Notes: generated by a model from the letters alone, not told the origin. A DNA stretch of 64,000 bases from Sipunculus nudus (GCA_026874595.1 CM049314.1:51567812-51631811); one strand, 5' to 3'; shown: positions 11,401 through 25,230, counted from the stretch's first letter. Translations and numbers: made by a program.

Positions 11401-12200
11401 ACCAGTGGTCGAACGCTTGCCGGAAGCGGAAATAAGAAAGTCAAACTAGGAGACAACATACAGAAGACAGTCAGGTTATATTTGGAACTGTTCAAATGAA
11501 GTACCCCAATTATGGCGGAAACAGAAGCACAATTTTGTGTGGTTATGCTGATTTTCAAAAGTCGCAGATGAGTAGACAGACAAACAGACAGACAGACGGA
11601 AAAAAACTCCATGTGAAGGCCATGTACTCCTGTCATGGAGAATGGAAAACCGTCTATTAGAATAAAACTCCATATTTTGAATTTTAATAAAAAGAAGAAT
11701 ATAATTGTAACGTATATTAGGTCCCCATGGTAATGGAAGAATATGACAGAGTCCCCACGAGGATAAACGCATTAAATCTTGTTTCAGATGCTACAATCAA
11801 TGTTGTGACACTGTCTATAGTTTTCGAGATATGGCACAATAATGATTGCTGCAGCACCATCTGGCGGCTATTTTCTAAAAGGGAAAAAAATAAGTTCCCA
11901 GATATTTTTTATTATATATATTTGATTGATAATTAAAATTTAACCCCTGTAGAATATGACAGAGTCCCCAGGAGGATAAACGCATTAAATCCAGAATCAG
12001 ATTCTGCAATCAATGTTGTGACAGTGTGTATAGTTTTGGAGATATGGCACAATAATGATTGCTGCAGCGCCATCTGGCGGCTATTTTCTAAAAGAAAAAA
12101 ATAAGTTTCGAAATACTATATTTTTTATGATAAATATTTGATGTATAATTAAAATTTAACCCCCTGCCCCCCCCCCCCCCCCCAACTGCTAAACCAGGGA
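11400..12200. repeat. Module F followed by two module D copies
   Basis: Module F at about 11400-11640 (GACCAGTGGTCGAACGCTTG, ACTCCTGTCATGGAGAATGG). Module D at 11775-11945 (GCACCATCTGGCGG) and 11985-12165 (GCGCCATCTGGCGG). A long C run at 12165-12183 ends the second. Confidence 0.6.
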
Positions 12201-12204
12201 TCCG

Positions 12205-12940
12205 CCCATATTTTGACACACCCAACTTCAAAATCGGAGATCCGTCCCTGGTTTGAAAGATTTGCCAGTGGTTCCTGGCAACACAAGTGGCACCACAAGG
12301 GGACACAATGAAAATAACAGGTGTGTTCAATTCAAATTTAGCGGCTTTTGTCCTCTATTCAATGTTGCTTTGTGAAATTCATGGACGACCGCGCACGCCA
12401 ACTTGCAACTGTAATTGCCTTGCCGGCACTTACCGGTCAACCCTGAAGCCACTTGTGCTCACGGCAATTGGGTGTATCTTCATCATTTGATAAAAAATGA
12501 GGCGAGATTTAACGAGAATTACTATATAATCACATAATATGACTGAGAGTGTCAGACCCTGTCACATGCTGAAAACTATATGTCTGTAGTGTAAAATATA
12601 ACAGCATTATAGGCATTTGTTTAAATGGTCCCCTGTTCTCGTTTGACGACAAATGGTGCGAGATTTGACGAGATATTCACTTGTGTCACTTTAATCTACT
12701 AAAAAATCCTAGAACAATAAAAACTAGACCCTTGTAGCATTAAAATAGCCGAGATACAGATATTTGTTTAAAATCTCGTAATTTCTCGTTTGATGAAAAA
12801 CCGAGCGAGATTTGACGAGATTTGCAATTGAATGACTTAGAACAAAGGGAATGCTGCCTAATGCAAAAAACTAGACCCTTGTAGCATAAATATTAACAAA
12901 GATAAAAGCCCAAGACATCATGTTTTTAGATTGTCAAGTT
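12205..12940. repeat. Module E copy 2 plus diverged 148-bp-type units
   Basis: Module E at 12205-12490 with the open frame starting at 12287 (MAPQGDTMKITGVF). Then units with TCGTTTGACGACAAATGGTG and ACTAGACCCTTGTAGCAT. Confidence 0.6.
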
Positions 12941-13800
12941 TTATCCCAAAATTTGGTAACCATGGTAACCACAGCATAAGGCTATATGTACGAAGGAATA
13001 AGGCAATGATCCTAGTTTTAGATGCGACAAAAAAAAATTGTTATAATCTAAATTTTTTTTTAGATATTGCGTAAAAATGATAAGATGTAGTGTTTCCAGT
13101 ACCACGCCCCCTGGTGGCTATTTTCGAAAAATGAAAAAACAAGTTGGAGATAATATAGAAAAACAGAAAATATGTCACTTTCAGAACCTTAGCTGTAAAA
13201 TGCCACCTCTAAATCGTATTTAATGAAATCTCGAAAAGTCTCATTTGACGACAAATGGCACGAGATTTTGCAAGACTTGCAATAATTTTGCATAGAGCAT
13301 GTCAAATGCTACACAATGCAAAAAACTAGACCTCTCTAACTTAAAAAATAAGAAATTTGTGGGGAAATTTTCGAATTTTCTGAATTTCCCCCCAAAATAC
13401 GTCACCATGGTAACCATTGACCGAAAAAATTTGCTAGCACTTGGAAAGCTAACATAAAGAGGAAAAAAATGAGCTACAGATTATGCGTCTACGATTATTA
13501 TTGACGAAGATATGAAGAAAATAAAGAGTTTAGGTTTTTCGGTGACCCTGACCTTGACCTTTGACCGATCATGACCAAAAACAATAGGCTCCGTGGAGAA
13601 CCGATCTTACACTTTACCTATAAGTTTCATGACGATTCGTGCAAAATTGTGGCCTGTAGAGCACAGACAGACAGACAAACAAACAGACAAACAGACAAAC
13701 AGACAAACTAGACGACCAGAGGTCGAACACTTGCCGGAAATGGCCGGTAATAAGACAGCGAAACAGACAGACAGTTACTAGGCAGACAGACAGGGAACGT
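12940..13800. repeat. Modules C and B with CAGA tail
   Basis: Module C: GGTAACCATGGTAACC at about 12955 and CGCCCCCTGGTGG at 13105-13117. Module B: GTCACCATGGTAACCATTGA at about 13400 and TGACCTTGACCTTTGACCGA at about 13550. The tail is CAGACAGACAAACAAACAGA. Confidence 0.7.
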
Positions 13801-15190
13801 ATAACACTGTCTATAGTTTTGGAGATATGGCACAATGATGATTGCTGCAGCGCCATCTGGCGGCTATTTCTAAAAGGGCAAAAAATGTTTCGAGACATTT
13901 TATTTTTTTATTATATATATTTGATGTATAATTAAAATTTAACCCCCGCAGAATACGACAGAGTCCCCACAAGGTTAAAGGCATTAAATCTAGTTCCGGA
14001 AATGGCCGGAAATAAGACAGCAAAACAGACGGACAGTTACTAGTCAGGCAGACAGGGAACGTTTGGATTTGATCAAATGAACAACCGCTATCATGGTTAA
14101 AATGGAAGTACATTTTTATGTGATTTCGCTGATTTTCAATAGCCACAAATGAGTAGACAGACAGACGGAAAATAACTCCATGTGTAGGCAATGTACTCCT
14201 GTCATGGAGAATGGAAAGCATGAATAAAATAAGCGTCAGTCAATTAGAATAAATCTTCATATTTTGAATTTCAGGAAAAAGAAGAATTTAATTGTAACCT
14301 ATATTAGGCCCCCATGGTAACGGAAGAATATGACAGAGTCTTCACGAGGATCAACCCATTAAATCTAGTTTCAGATGCTGCAATCAATGTTGTGACACTA
14401 TCTCTAGTTTTATAGATATGGCAAAAAAATGATTGCTGCAGTGCCATCTGGCGGCTTTTATTAAAAGGACAAAAAGTATGTTTCGAGATATTTTATTTTT
14501 TTATAATAAATATTTGATGTATAATTAAATTTAAACTTCTGCTGAATATGACAATGTCCCCACGAGGAAAACGCATTAAATCTAGGTTCAGAAGCTGCAA
14601 TCAATGTTGTGACACCGTCTATAGTTTTGGAGATATGGCACAATAATGATTACTGCAGCGCCATCTGAAAGGAAAAAAAATAATTTCGAGATATTTTATT
14701 TTTAATTATATATATTTTATGTATAATTAAACTTTAACCCCCGCGGAATACGACAGTCCCCACGAGGTTAAACGCTTTAAATCTAGTTTCAGAAGCTGCA
14801 ATCAATGTTGTGACACTGTCTATAGTTTTGGAGATATGGCACAATAATGATTGCTGCAGCGCCATCTGAAAGGGAAAAAAATAGTTTCGCGATATTTTAA
14901 TTTTTATTATATATATTTTATGTATAATTAAAATTTAACCCCCACAGAATACGACAGAGTCCCAACGAGGTTAAACGCATTAAATATAGTTTCAGAAGCT
15001 GCAATCAATGTTGTGACACTGTCTATAGTTTTGGAGATATGGCACAATAATGATTGCTGCAGCGCCATCTGGGGGCTATTTTCTAAAAGGAAAAAAATTA
15101 AAAATTTCCAGATATTTTATTTTAATATATATGTTTGATGTATAATTAAAATTTTACTCCTGCCCCCAACTGCTTAACCAGGGATCAGCC
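13800..15190. repeat. Series of module D copies with one module F
   Basis: D-type copies at 13800-13945, 14330-14530, 14570-14725, 14760-14940 and 14985-15155; F at 14000-14225. Some D copies keep GCGCCATCTGGCGGC. Others (14657 and 14858) have lost the second half after GCGCCATCTG, a deletion shared by neighbouring copies and so probably spread by local duplication. Confidence 0.7.
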
Positions 15191-15194
15191 CATA

Positions 15195-16080
15195 TTTTGA
15201 CACCCCCAACTACAAAATCGGGGATCCGTCCCTGGTTTCAAAGATTTGCCAGTGGTTCCTGGCAACACAAGTGGCCGCACAAGGGGACACAATAAAAATC
15301 ACAGGTGTGTTCCCTCCACATTTAGCGGCTTTTGTCCTCCATTCAATGCTGCTTTGTGAGATTCATGGACGACCGCGCACGCCAACATGCAACTGTAATA
15401 GCCTTGCCGGCACTTACCGGTCAACCCTGAAGCCACTTGTGCTCACGGCAATTGGATGTATTTTCATCATTTGATGAAAAACGAGGCAAGATTTGACGAG
15501 AATTGCAATAAAATCACATGATGTGAATGAGAGTGTCAGACGCTGTCAAATGCTAAAAACTATATGTCTGTAGGGTATAAAATGACAGCATAATAGGCAT
15601 TTGTTTAAATGGTCCACTGTTCTCGTTTGACGACAAATGGTGCGAGATATAACGAGATATTCATTTATATCACTTAACACTAATCAAATGATTGTTGAAC
15701 AGTAGAAAAATAAAATCTCTAGCATAAAATTGAAAGAGATAAAGACATTTGTTTAATATTTTGTTCAAAATATCGAATATTCTCGTTTGGCGGTAGATGA
15801 TGCGAGATTTGGCGAGATTTGCAGTTTTATCATGTTAAGCTTCCGAAAGGCTACCAGAGGCTGAAACCGTATACTCTTTAACCTAAAACGTGATCGAGTT
15901 ATCAGCATTTCTGCGAAATCTCGTAATTTATCGTTTGACGGAAAAACAGATCGAGATTCTACGAGACTTGCAATTGACTGGATTGGAGCCAAAGGAATGC
16001 TACCTCATGCAGAAAACTAGACCCTTGAAGTATAAATATCAACAGAGATAGAAGCAAAAAACTAATTATTTTCAGATTGT
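15195..16080. repeat. Module E copy 3 plus diverged 148-bp-type units
   Basis: Module E with an open frame from 15271 (MAAQGDTIKITGVFPPHLAA). It is closest to the copy at 33835. Followed by units with TCTCGTTTGACGACAAATGG and TATCAGCATTTCTGCG. Confidence 0.6.
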
Positions 16081-16920
16081 CAAGTTTTACCCCAAAATTT
16101 GGTTACCATGGTAACGGCAGCACAAAGCTACATGTACCCAGGAATAAGCCAATGATCCTAGTCTTAGATGCGACAAAAGAAATTGTTATATGCTTAATAT
16201 TTTTTAAGATGTTGTGCAAAAATGATAAGTTGTAGTGTTACCAGTACCACGCCCCCTGGTGGCTTTTTTAAAAAAATGAAAAAACAATTTCGAGATATTT
16301 ATAAATAACACAAAATACATTAATTTCAAAGCCATTGTTAATAAAATGCAACCTGCAGGTCATATTTAATGAAATCTCGAAAACTCTCGTTTGACGAGAA
16401 ATAGTGCGAGGTTTTGCGGGATTAACAATTCTATCATAAACAGCTCATGAAATACTACCTGATGCAGAAAACTAGAACTCTCTAGCTTTAAAAATGAAAA
16501 ATTTAGAAAGAAAATATCGAATTCTATCATTTCTTCCCAAAAATACGTTACTATGGTAACGAATGATCAGAGATATTTGCTAGCATGTGGAAAGGTAACA
16601 TGATGAGGAATAAAATGAGCTAAAGATTAAGCCGCTACGATTATTTTTTACAAAGATATGAAGGAAAATCCGTTTTAAGGTTTTTCAGGAACCCTGACCT
16701 TGACCTTGAACCGTTCAAGGCCCAAAACAATAGGCACCCAGGGTTTTCGATTTTACACTTTTTCTATAAGTTTCAGGGCGATTGCTTCAGAATTGTGGCC
16801 TGTAGAGCACCGACAAACAAACAGACAGACAAACAAACTAGACGACCAGAGGTCGAGCGCTTGCCGGAAATGGAAATGATACAGACAGATAGACAGAGAG
16901 TGCATGTAGAAACAGTCATA
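16080..16920. repeat. Modules C and B, joining back to the array type of 1-6690
   Basis: Module C: GGTTACCATGGTAACGG at about 16102 and CGCCCCCTGGTGG at 16250-16262. Module B: GTTACTATGGTAACGA at about 16546 and TGACCTTGACCTTGAACCGT at about 16696. The tail joins GACGACCAGAGGTCGAGCGC to TGCCGGAAATGGAAATGATA, fusing a B-type tail to the tail used by module A. Confidence 0.65.
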
Positions 16921-18110
16921 TGAATGAGCATCATTGTGGGGGCAGCAGAAACGGATAATATGTTTATTTATGCATGCTGACCTTTAACAGCTGCATATCT
17001 TTCTAGTGTAAAAGGGACCTAGTTCAAATTTTTTTCATGAAATCCCGTTAATCTCGTTTGACAAGAAGCAGTGAGACGTTTTCAGGTTTGTCATGTCAAG
17101 CTGGCCAAATGATATGAAATGCCGAAAACTAGACCTGTCTAGCTATAAAAGCCGCTGAGTGATAAGCATTTGCATGAAATCTCGTGTTTTCTCGTTTGAC
17201 GGGAAATGGTGCGAGCTTTGGCGAGATTTCCAGTTTTGTCATGTCAGGTTTGTCAAATATTACAAAATGCCGGAAACTTGACCTGTCTAGCTGCAAAAGT
17301 CGCCGTGTTATCAGCATTTACGTGAAATCATTTTTTTTTTTCTCGCTTGACGAGATATAGTACGAGATTTGGCAAGACGAGCAGTTTTATTATGTCAAGA
17401 CGGCCAAACGTTACGAAATAGCGAAAACTAGATCCGTCTAGCTGTAAAAGTCGCCGAGTTATAAGCATTTCCGTGTACTCTCGTGTTTTCTCGTTTGACG
17501 AGATATGGTGCAGGATTTGGCCAGTCTTGTAGATTTGTCATATCAAACTCTCTAAATGTTATGAAATGGCGAAAACTACATCTGTCTAGCTGTAAAAGTC
17601 GCCGAGTTATTAGCATTTCTGTGAAATCTCCTTTTTTATCGTTTGACGAGATATGGTGCGAGATTTGGCCAGTCTTGCAGGTTTGTCATGTCAAGCCGTC
17701 CAAATGTTAATGAATGCCAAAAACTAGACCTGTCTAGCCGTGAAAGTCGCCGACTTATATGCATTTCTGTGAAATCTTGTTTTTCCACATTTGACCAGAT
17801 ATAGTGCGAGATTTCGCCAAGTATCGCAGTTTTACTATGTCAAGTTGGCCAAATGTTACCAAATGCCAAATCTAGACCTGAGTAGCTGTAAAAGTCGCCT
17901 AGTTACAAGCATTTCCATGATATCTCGTTTTTTCTCGCTTGACGAGATATGGTGCGAGATTTGGCCTGATTTCTTTTCTGGCGTGTCAAGCTGGTCATAT
18001 GTTATGAAATGCCGAAAACTAGACCTGTGTAGCTGTAAAAGTCGCCGAGTTATAAGCATTTCCGTGAAATCTCGTTTTTTCTCGTTTGACGATAAACCGA
18101 GCGAAATTTG
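16920..18110. repeat. Leader plus 148-bp array 4 (first half of a 2.15-kb tandem duplication)
   Basis: Leader 16920-17045, then seven units to 18110, including GACCAGATATAGTGCGAGAT variants. The whole stretch, extended to about 18970, is repeated at 19072-21120 with an offset of about 2150 bp and a low percentage of differences. Confidence 0.8.
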
Positions 18111-19072
18111 ACGAGACTTGCAATTGAATGACTTAGAATCAAGGGGAAGCAGCCTTATGCAAAAAACTAGACCCTAGAAACATAAATATTAACCGAGATA
18201 GAAGCCAAAAACTGCATATTTTCAGATCGTCAAGTTTAACCCACAAATTTGGTAACCATGGTAACGGCAGCACAAAGCTACATGTGCGGAGGAATAAGCC
18301 AATGTTCCTAGTTTAAGATACAACGATAAAAATTGTGCCATGTTTAAAATTATTTTAGATATTGCAGAAAAATGATATGTTACAGTGTTTCAGGTACCAC
18401 GCCCCCTGGTGGCTATTTCCAAAAAATGAAAAACTGATTTCGAGATATTTATAAATAACACAAAATATATCAATTTCAAAGCCATTGTTAAAAAAATGCA
18501 ACCTGTAGGTCATATTTAATGAAATCTCGAAGACTCTCGTTTGACGAGAAATGGTGCGAGATTTGGCGAGACTTTTAGTTTTATCATGTCTAGCTGCCTA
18601 TAAGGTACATAATGACCAAAACCAGACGTCTGTAGCTTAAAAATTGACAAAGTTACAAAAAATGGTCGTGTTATTTCCAATTTCCATGATTTTTGCCCAA
18701 AAAATGTAACCATGGTAACGGCAAATTTAAGTAAACTACATGTCAAAAGAAAGGCCAGGTGATGACGAAAAAAATGAGCTATTGCAGAAGTGGATAAGGC
18801 TATTTATGGCGAAGTTATAGTGCAAAAACCGTTAACCACACCTGTCGTGACCTTGACCCTTGACCTTGGAGCAATGTTGACCAAAAACAATAGGGTTCCA
18901 GGGTGTTCGGTTGTCAATCAACCCTGTAAGGGTCATGTCGATTGCTGCAAAATTGTGGCCAGGAGACTGGTGACAAACAAACAAACAAACAAGATGACCA
19001 GAGGTCACGCGCTTGCCGGAAATGGAAATGATACAGACAGATAGACAGAGAGTGCATGTAGAAACAGTCATA
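18110..19072. repeat. Modules C and A with short tail
   Basis: Module C: GGTAACCATGGTAACGGCAG at about 18249 and CGCCCCCTGGTGG at 18400-18412. Module A: TGTAACCATGGTAACGGC at about 18705 and GTGACCTTGACCCTTGACCT at about 18847. The tail has no CTTGCCGG hairpin array. Confidence 0.7.
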
Positions 19073-20265
19073 TGAATGAGCAACATTGTGGGGGCAGCAG
19101 AAACGGATAATATGTTTATTTATGCATGCTGACCTTTAACAGCTGCATATCTTTCTAGTGTAAAAGGGACCAAGTTCAAATTTTTTTCATGAAATCCCGT
19201 TAATCTCGTTTGACAAGAAGCAGTGAGACTTTTTCAGGTTTGTCATGTCAAGCTGGCCAAATGATATGAAATGCCGAAAACTAGACCTGTCTAGCTATAA
19301 AAGCCACTGAGTTATAAGCATTTGCATGAAATCTCGTGTTTTCTCGTTTGACGTGAAATGGTGCGAGCTTTGGCAAGATTTCCAGTTTTCTCATGTCAGG
19401 TTTGTCAAATATTACAAAATGCCGGAAACTAGACCTGTCTAGCTGCAAAAGTCGCCGTGTTATCAGCATTTACGTGAAATCATGTTTTTTTCTCGCTTGA
19501 CGAGATATAGTACGAGATTTGGCAAGACGAACAGTTTTATTATGTCAAGACGGCCAAACGTTACGAAATGGCGAAAACTAGATCCGTCTAGCTGTAAAAG
19601 TCGCCGAGTTATAAGCATTTCCGTGTACTCTCGTGTTTTCTCGTTTGACGAGATATGGTGCAGGATTTGGCCAGTCTTGTAGATTTGTCATATCAAACTC
19701 TCTAAATGTTATGAATTGGCGAAAACTACATCTGTCTAGCTGTAAAAGTCGCCGAGTTATTAGCATTTCTGTGAAATCTCCTTTTTTATCGTTTGACGAG
19801 ATATGGTGCGAGATTTGGCCAGTCTTGCAGGTTTGTCATGTCAAGCCGTCCAAATGTTAATGAATGCCAAAAACTAGACCTGTCTAGCCGTGAAAGTCGC
19901 CGACTTATATGCATTTTTGGGAAATCTCGTTTTTTCACATTTGACCAGATATAGTGCGAGATTTCGCCAAGTATCGCAGTTTTACTATGTCAAGTTGGCC
20001 AAATGTTACCAAATGCCAAAAACTAGACCTGAGTAGCTGTAAAAGTCGCCTAGTTATAAGCATTTCCATGATATCTCGTTTTTTTCTCGCTTGACGAGAT
20101 ATGGTGCGAGATTTGGCCTGATTTCTTTTCTGGCGTGTCAAGCTGGTCATATGTTATGAAATGCCAAAAACTAGACCTGTGTAGCTGTAAAAGTCGCCGA
20201 GTTATAAGCATTTCTGTGAAATCTCGTTTTTTCTCGTTTGACGGTAAACCGAGCGAAATTTGACG
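19072..20265. repeat. Leader plus 148-bp array 5 (second half of the duplication)
   Basis: Repeats 16920-18110 in the same order, with scattered single-base differences. Confidence 0.8.
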
Positions 20266-21370
20266 AGACTTTCAATTGAATGACTTAGAACCAAGGGGAA
20301 GCAGCCTTATGCAAAAAACTAGACCCTTGAAACATAAATATTAACCGAGATAGAAGCAAAAAACTGCATATTTTCGGATCGTCAAGTTTAACCCACAAAT
20401 TTGGTAACCATCGTAACGGCAGTACAAAGCTACATGTGCGGAGGAATAAGCCAATGTTCCTAGTTTCAGATACCACAAAAAAAATGGTGTCACGTTTAAT
20501 ATTTTTTTAGATATTGCAGAAAAATGATATGTTACAGTGTTTCATGTACCACGCCCCCTGGTGGGTATTTCCAAAAAATGAAAAAATGATTTCGAGATAT
20601 TTATAAATGACAGAAAATATATCAATTTCAAAGCCACTGTTAAAAAATTGCGACCTGTAGGTCATATTTAATGAAATCTCGGAAACTCTTGTTTGGCGAG
20701 AAATGGTGCGAGATTTGGCGAGACTTTCAGTTTTATCATGTCAAGCTGTCCATAAGGTACATAATGACCAAAACCAGACGTCTGTAGCTTAAAAATTGAC
20801 AAAGTTACAAAAAATGGTTGTGTTATTTCAAATTTCCATGATTTTTGCCGAAAAAATGTAACCATGGTAACGGCAAATTTAAGTAAGCTACATGTCAAAA
20901 GAAAGGCCAGGTGATGACGAAAAAAATGAGCTATTGCAGATGTGGATAAGCCTATTTATGGCGAAGTTATAGTGCAAAAACCGTTAACCATACCTGTCGT
21001 GACCTTGACCCTTGACCTTGGAGCAATGTTGACCAAAAACAATAGGGCACCTAGAAATCGGTTTGTCAATCAAGCCTGTAAGTTTCAAGTGGATTGATGC
21101 AAAAATGTGACCTGGAGAGTCGTGACAAACAAACAAACAAACAAACAAACAAACTAGACGACCAGAGGTCGAACGCTTGCCGGAAGCGGAAATAAGAAAG
21201 TCAAACTAGGAAACAACATACAGCAGGCAGGCAGTTTACATTTGGAACTGGTCAAATGAATTACCCCAATTAGGGCGGAAACAGAAGCCCACTTTTGTGT
21301 GGTTATGCTGATTTTCAAAAGTCGCAGATAAGTAGACAGACAAACAGACAGACAGACAGCTAGACAGACA
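20265..21370. repeat. Modules C, A and F, end of the first mosaic block
   Basis: Module C has a mutated palindrome (GGTAACCATCGTAACGG, about 20402) and CGCCCCCTGGTGG at 20552-20564. Module A: TGTAACCATGGTAACGGC at about 20858 and GACCTTGACCCTTGACCTTG at about 21001. Then an (AAAC)n run, GACGACCAGAGGTCG, module F and a long CAGA tract ending near 21395. Confidence 0.65.
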
Positions 21371-21394
21371 GATAGGCAGACAGATGGAGAGAGA

Positions 21395-22400
21395 CATTAT
21401 TAGTGTTATTATTTGTAGCTATCCTATACAGGACAATCCATTTTTGACAGAAATAAAAAATAATACAAGTCCAACTGAATCCTTGGCAGTTCTTTTATTC
21501 TTGAGTGCTGGAAATAAGAAAAAGCGATGAAAATGAAACTTGAAGAGTTGGAAGTCCAGAATGCCGAAACGCAAGCGGAGCGGCGTTCGTGTAAGACAGA
21601 GACCCGACCTCTAGGTAACAGAGACGTGACCTTTCATTCCTGGACAAAGAGGTCGGCCTGAGGACATCTTCAAGTCTGATGATGGCTTAAATTAGGGCTG
21701 TCCTTAAAGAAAAAAGGCAGCGGGTCAGCCTGCGTCCGGGAATTATAAAATTCCAAGAAGTCCTGCCCATCACGGATTAACTGTAATGTCCCCTTGGTGT
21801 AAGTTATCTGTAATGTGAAATTTAATATATGTTAAAAATTGGAATCTTTGGTTAAAAAAGGAAAGCAGGGATATTTAAGGAGTCTGAAGTGGTAAGTAAC
21901 CCGATAAAAAATTGTGAGGCCCTAGTTCCGTGGTGGGTTAGGACTTTATATATAAAACTATTTACTGGCATGAGAAAGGGGTGCTGTCAAATTTTTTGGC
22001 GCCTGCCGCACGTTTGTGAATAAAAACGGTACACTTGACACGGGCGCGATGGAAGTTTAAGAGGAACCGTGATAATTCCAAGCCGTAGTTGAATTGTTTT
22101 GACCCCAGAGTATGCAGTCCTAGCTTAAATAGGCATGGGACGGGCTCTTTTTTATACCCGGAACGCCAGAAAAGGCTGGAGATTGAATGAAGGATTGGGC
22201 CATTTTTCATCCAAAAAACCTGGGAATTGGCAATTTAAAAAAATGACAGGGACCTTCTTAGCCCGTTCCAGCTCAGGGAACGGTCATTAGAATATTGTCG
22301 GGAATCCATATTATCCTACCTGTGGGCTGGGATGGTCCAGAAAACCGCAATTATACGGGTATCAATAAAATTGTATGTCAATTATTGTCATTAATAAATA
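21395..22400. other. Gene-free stretch outside the mosaic
   Basis: Higher GC than its surroundings, with no array units, no X-box module and no convincing coding region. The segment GGGACGGGCTCTTTTTTATA near 22138 has a diverged copy at 22974 (GGGACGGGCTCTTTCTTATT). The two blocks of about 100 bp, roughly 840 bp apart, are related in the same orientation. Confidence 0.45.
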
Positions 22401-22404
22401 CATA

Positions 22405-22835
22405 TATATCTATAACGCGGACAGCTGGAGAATTCGCGGAGAATTCATCATGATGATATCATTAAATGTGAGCAAAGGTACAATTTGTTTTGTATCATAT
22501 TTCCTTAAGAACCTGTAAATTTGATATCCTGCAGGGTTTTGTTACGGTTTGCACAGTAAACTGTTGAAACAATATATAGTGTTTAGCGTTTTCGTCTTAT
22601 GTTAGGTCGGTAGTCAATGTTAGCTGCTAGCTGGAGATCCAGATTGGTGTTAGTGGCAGTCCCACATTGTTTGCGCTGGTTATTATTCCGGTAATTTAAC
22701 AGTTTATAAATGTCTTAAGAGTAATATAGTGGTAGATTTTAAATGATTTTAACGTGTAATTAAAAGTATCATTGCATATAAAAACTCTCCGGAAAATCTC
22801 CGGGAATTCCCCGCGTTTACATATAAACGCATTAT
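22405..22835. mobile_element. Possible small inverted-repeat element
   Basis: The left edge ATAACGCGGACAGCTGGAGA, followed by GCGGAGAATTC, faces the right edge CTCTCCGGAAAATCTCCGGG, followed by AATTCCCCGCGTTTA. The edges are imperfect inverted repeats of about 35 bp enclosing about 350 bp without an open frame. No target duplication is obvious, so the call is tentative. Confidence 0.3.
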
Positions 22836-23394
22836 CAGCCGTATGAAAGTTTTGCCCGCTTTCATGATGTTTTGCCGTGCCCTGGACACAAATTTATGAC
22901 GAGATGGACTTAACCCCGCCCCGGTAGGATAGTTTGGACTCTGAAGAAACGAACCCTCGCAGGAAATGCGGTGGGACGGGCTCTTTCTTATTCGATGAAC
23001 GCTCGAACAGGGTGGTGAATGATTGAAAAAATAGGGTCATTTTCACTGTCATCTTGAATACCAGAATAAATATTTTTTTAAAATTCATAGAGACTTGGTC
23101 ATCCAATAACAGCAGGAAAAATGTTCATTCAAATGTGGTCTGGTGTCCATTGTACCCTTGCTCACCGCCGGGATCCAAAGAGAAGCCTTGATTTTACTGC
23201 CAAAACACAACCCCCCCCCCCCAAAAAAAAAAAATTTATTCATTTTATTTTTATTTTTATGTTGGATGTAGTTGAATATCATGGTTTATTTATGAAAAAA
23301 TAAGATGCAATTCATTGGATGAAAACAGATTTTATTAAATATATTGATACATGTTTATAACAGTTTGATTTTTGTTTTTTTTTTTTTTTTAAAT

Positions 23395-25230
23395 TATAGA
23401 CAGACAATTTGTTACCTCAAATCTGTACTGATTACAGGTCCAACATACATGATTTTGGTGTCCTTAGGCCCATTTTAGGGTGTATATCCAGGATAACAAG
23501 ATAATATTACCCAGCTCCCACCAGCAAACATTTCAAGCCCCCAGAAACCTGATTTCAGGCCAGTTTATGCTTATACACAGTCAATTAGGTTTTTGCCCCC
23601 TTCATATCCAAAAAAAAACTCAACACACACACCTGGTTTGGGTAACATTGCAATCCATTTACACCCACAGGCTGGGATCTCAAAGCATTTGGCTCAACTC
23701 CCTCAGAAAAATAAATTAGGGCCAGTTTGAAATTTCAAAATATGATCATAGCACTGTACTTGGTATATGCAGTCATCCAAATTTTGGACCTAAAATTTAA
23801 ACTAATGGTCCTACAAACATGGTTCTGGTGTCATTTGGCCCAGTTTAGGGTGTATATACAGGGAAACGAGATAATATTACCCTGCTCCCACAAACAAAAA
23901 TTTCAAGCCCCCAAAAACCTGATTTCAGGGCATTTTTTGCTTATACACAGTCAAATAGGTTCTGGCCCCCCTCATCTCCACAAAACTCAACACACACACC
24001 TGGTTTGGGTATCATTGCAATCCATTTACACCCACTGGCTGGGATCCCAAAGCATTTGGCTCAACTCCCTCAGAAAAAAAATTAGGACCAGTTTGAATTT
24101 CCAAATCTGGACACAGTGAACATAGTGATATACAGACAAAATCCACATTTTTTTACCTCAAATCTGTACTGATGGTCCCACAAACAATGTTTAGGTGTCA
24201 TTAGGTCCAATTCAGGGTGTATATACAGGGAAACAAGATAATATTAACCTGCAGACACAAACAAAAATTTCAAGCCCCCAGAAACCTGATTTCAGGCCAG
24301 TTTATGCTTATACACAGTCAAATAGGTTCTGGCCCCCCTCATCTCCACAAAACTCAACACACACACCTGGTTTGGGTATCATTGCAATCCATTCACACCC
24401 ACTGGCTGGAATCTCAAAGCATTTGGCTCAACTCCCTCAGAAAAAAATTTAGTACCATTTTGAAATTTTAAAATGTGGTCATAGCACTTTACTTGATATA
24501 TGCAGTCATCCATATTTTTTACCTCAAATCTGTAATGATGGTCCCACAAACCTGGTTTTGGTGTCATTAGGCCCAATTCAGGGTGTATATACAGGGAACC
24601 AAGATAATATTACCCTGCTGACACAAACAAAAATTTCAAGCCCCCAGAAACCTGATTTCAGGCCAGTTTATGCTTATACACAGTCAAATAGGTTCTGGAG
24701 CCCCTCATCTCCACAAAACTCAACACACACACCTGGTTTGGGTATCATTGCAATCCATTTACACCCACTGGCTGGAAACTCAAAGCATTTGGCTAAACTC
24801 ACTCATAAAAAAATTAGGACCAGTTTGAATTTCCAAATCTGGACACAGTGAACATAGTGATATACAGGGAAAATCCACATTTTTTTTACCTCAAATCTGT
24901 ACTGATGGTCCCACAAACCTGGTTTTGGTGTCATTAGGCCCAGTTTAGGGTGTATATACAGGGAAACAAGATAATATTACCCTGCTGAAACAAACAAAAA
25001 TTTCAAGCCCCCAGAAACCTGATTTCAGGCCAGTTTATGCTTATACACAGTCAAATAGGTTTTGGACCCCTTCATCTCCAACAGTCTCTTCTCACACACC
25101 TGGTTTGGGTTTCATTGCAGTCCATTCACACCCACTGCCTGGCATCTCCAAGCATATAGCTCAACTTCTTCAGAAAAAATATAGACCACTTTAAAGTTTT
25201 TCAAATCTGGTCATAGTGGTTTATGCAGAA
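23395..25230. repeat. Five-copy tandem satellite, unit about 367 bp
   Basis: The landmark TGTATAT, following AGGG, recurs at 23481, 23851, 24218, 24584 and 24951, spacings of 370, 367, 366 and 367 bp. Units share TTTCAAGCCCCCA, CCTGATTTCAGG, TTATACACAGTCAA and CACACACCTGGTTTGGGT. Outer copies are more diverged than inner ones. Open frames in the units start MYIQGN or MYIQDN but shift or end differently between copies. There is no similarity to the mosaic modules. Confidence 0.85.

Noticed and set aside
23480-24851. MYIQGN-type frames in the 367-bp satellite as a repeated protein
   Set aside because: Unit length varies between 366 and 370 bp and the frame changes between units; no recognisable domain.
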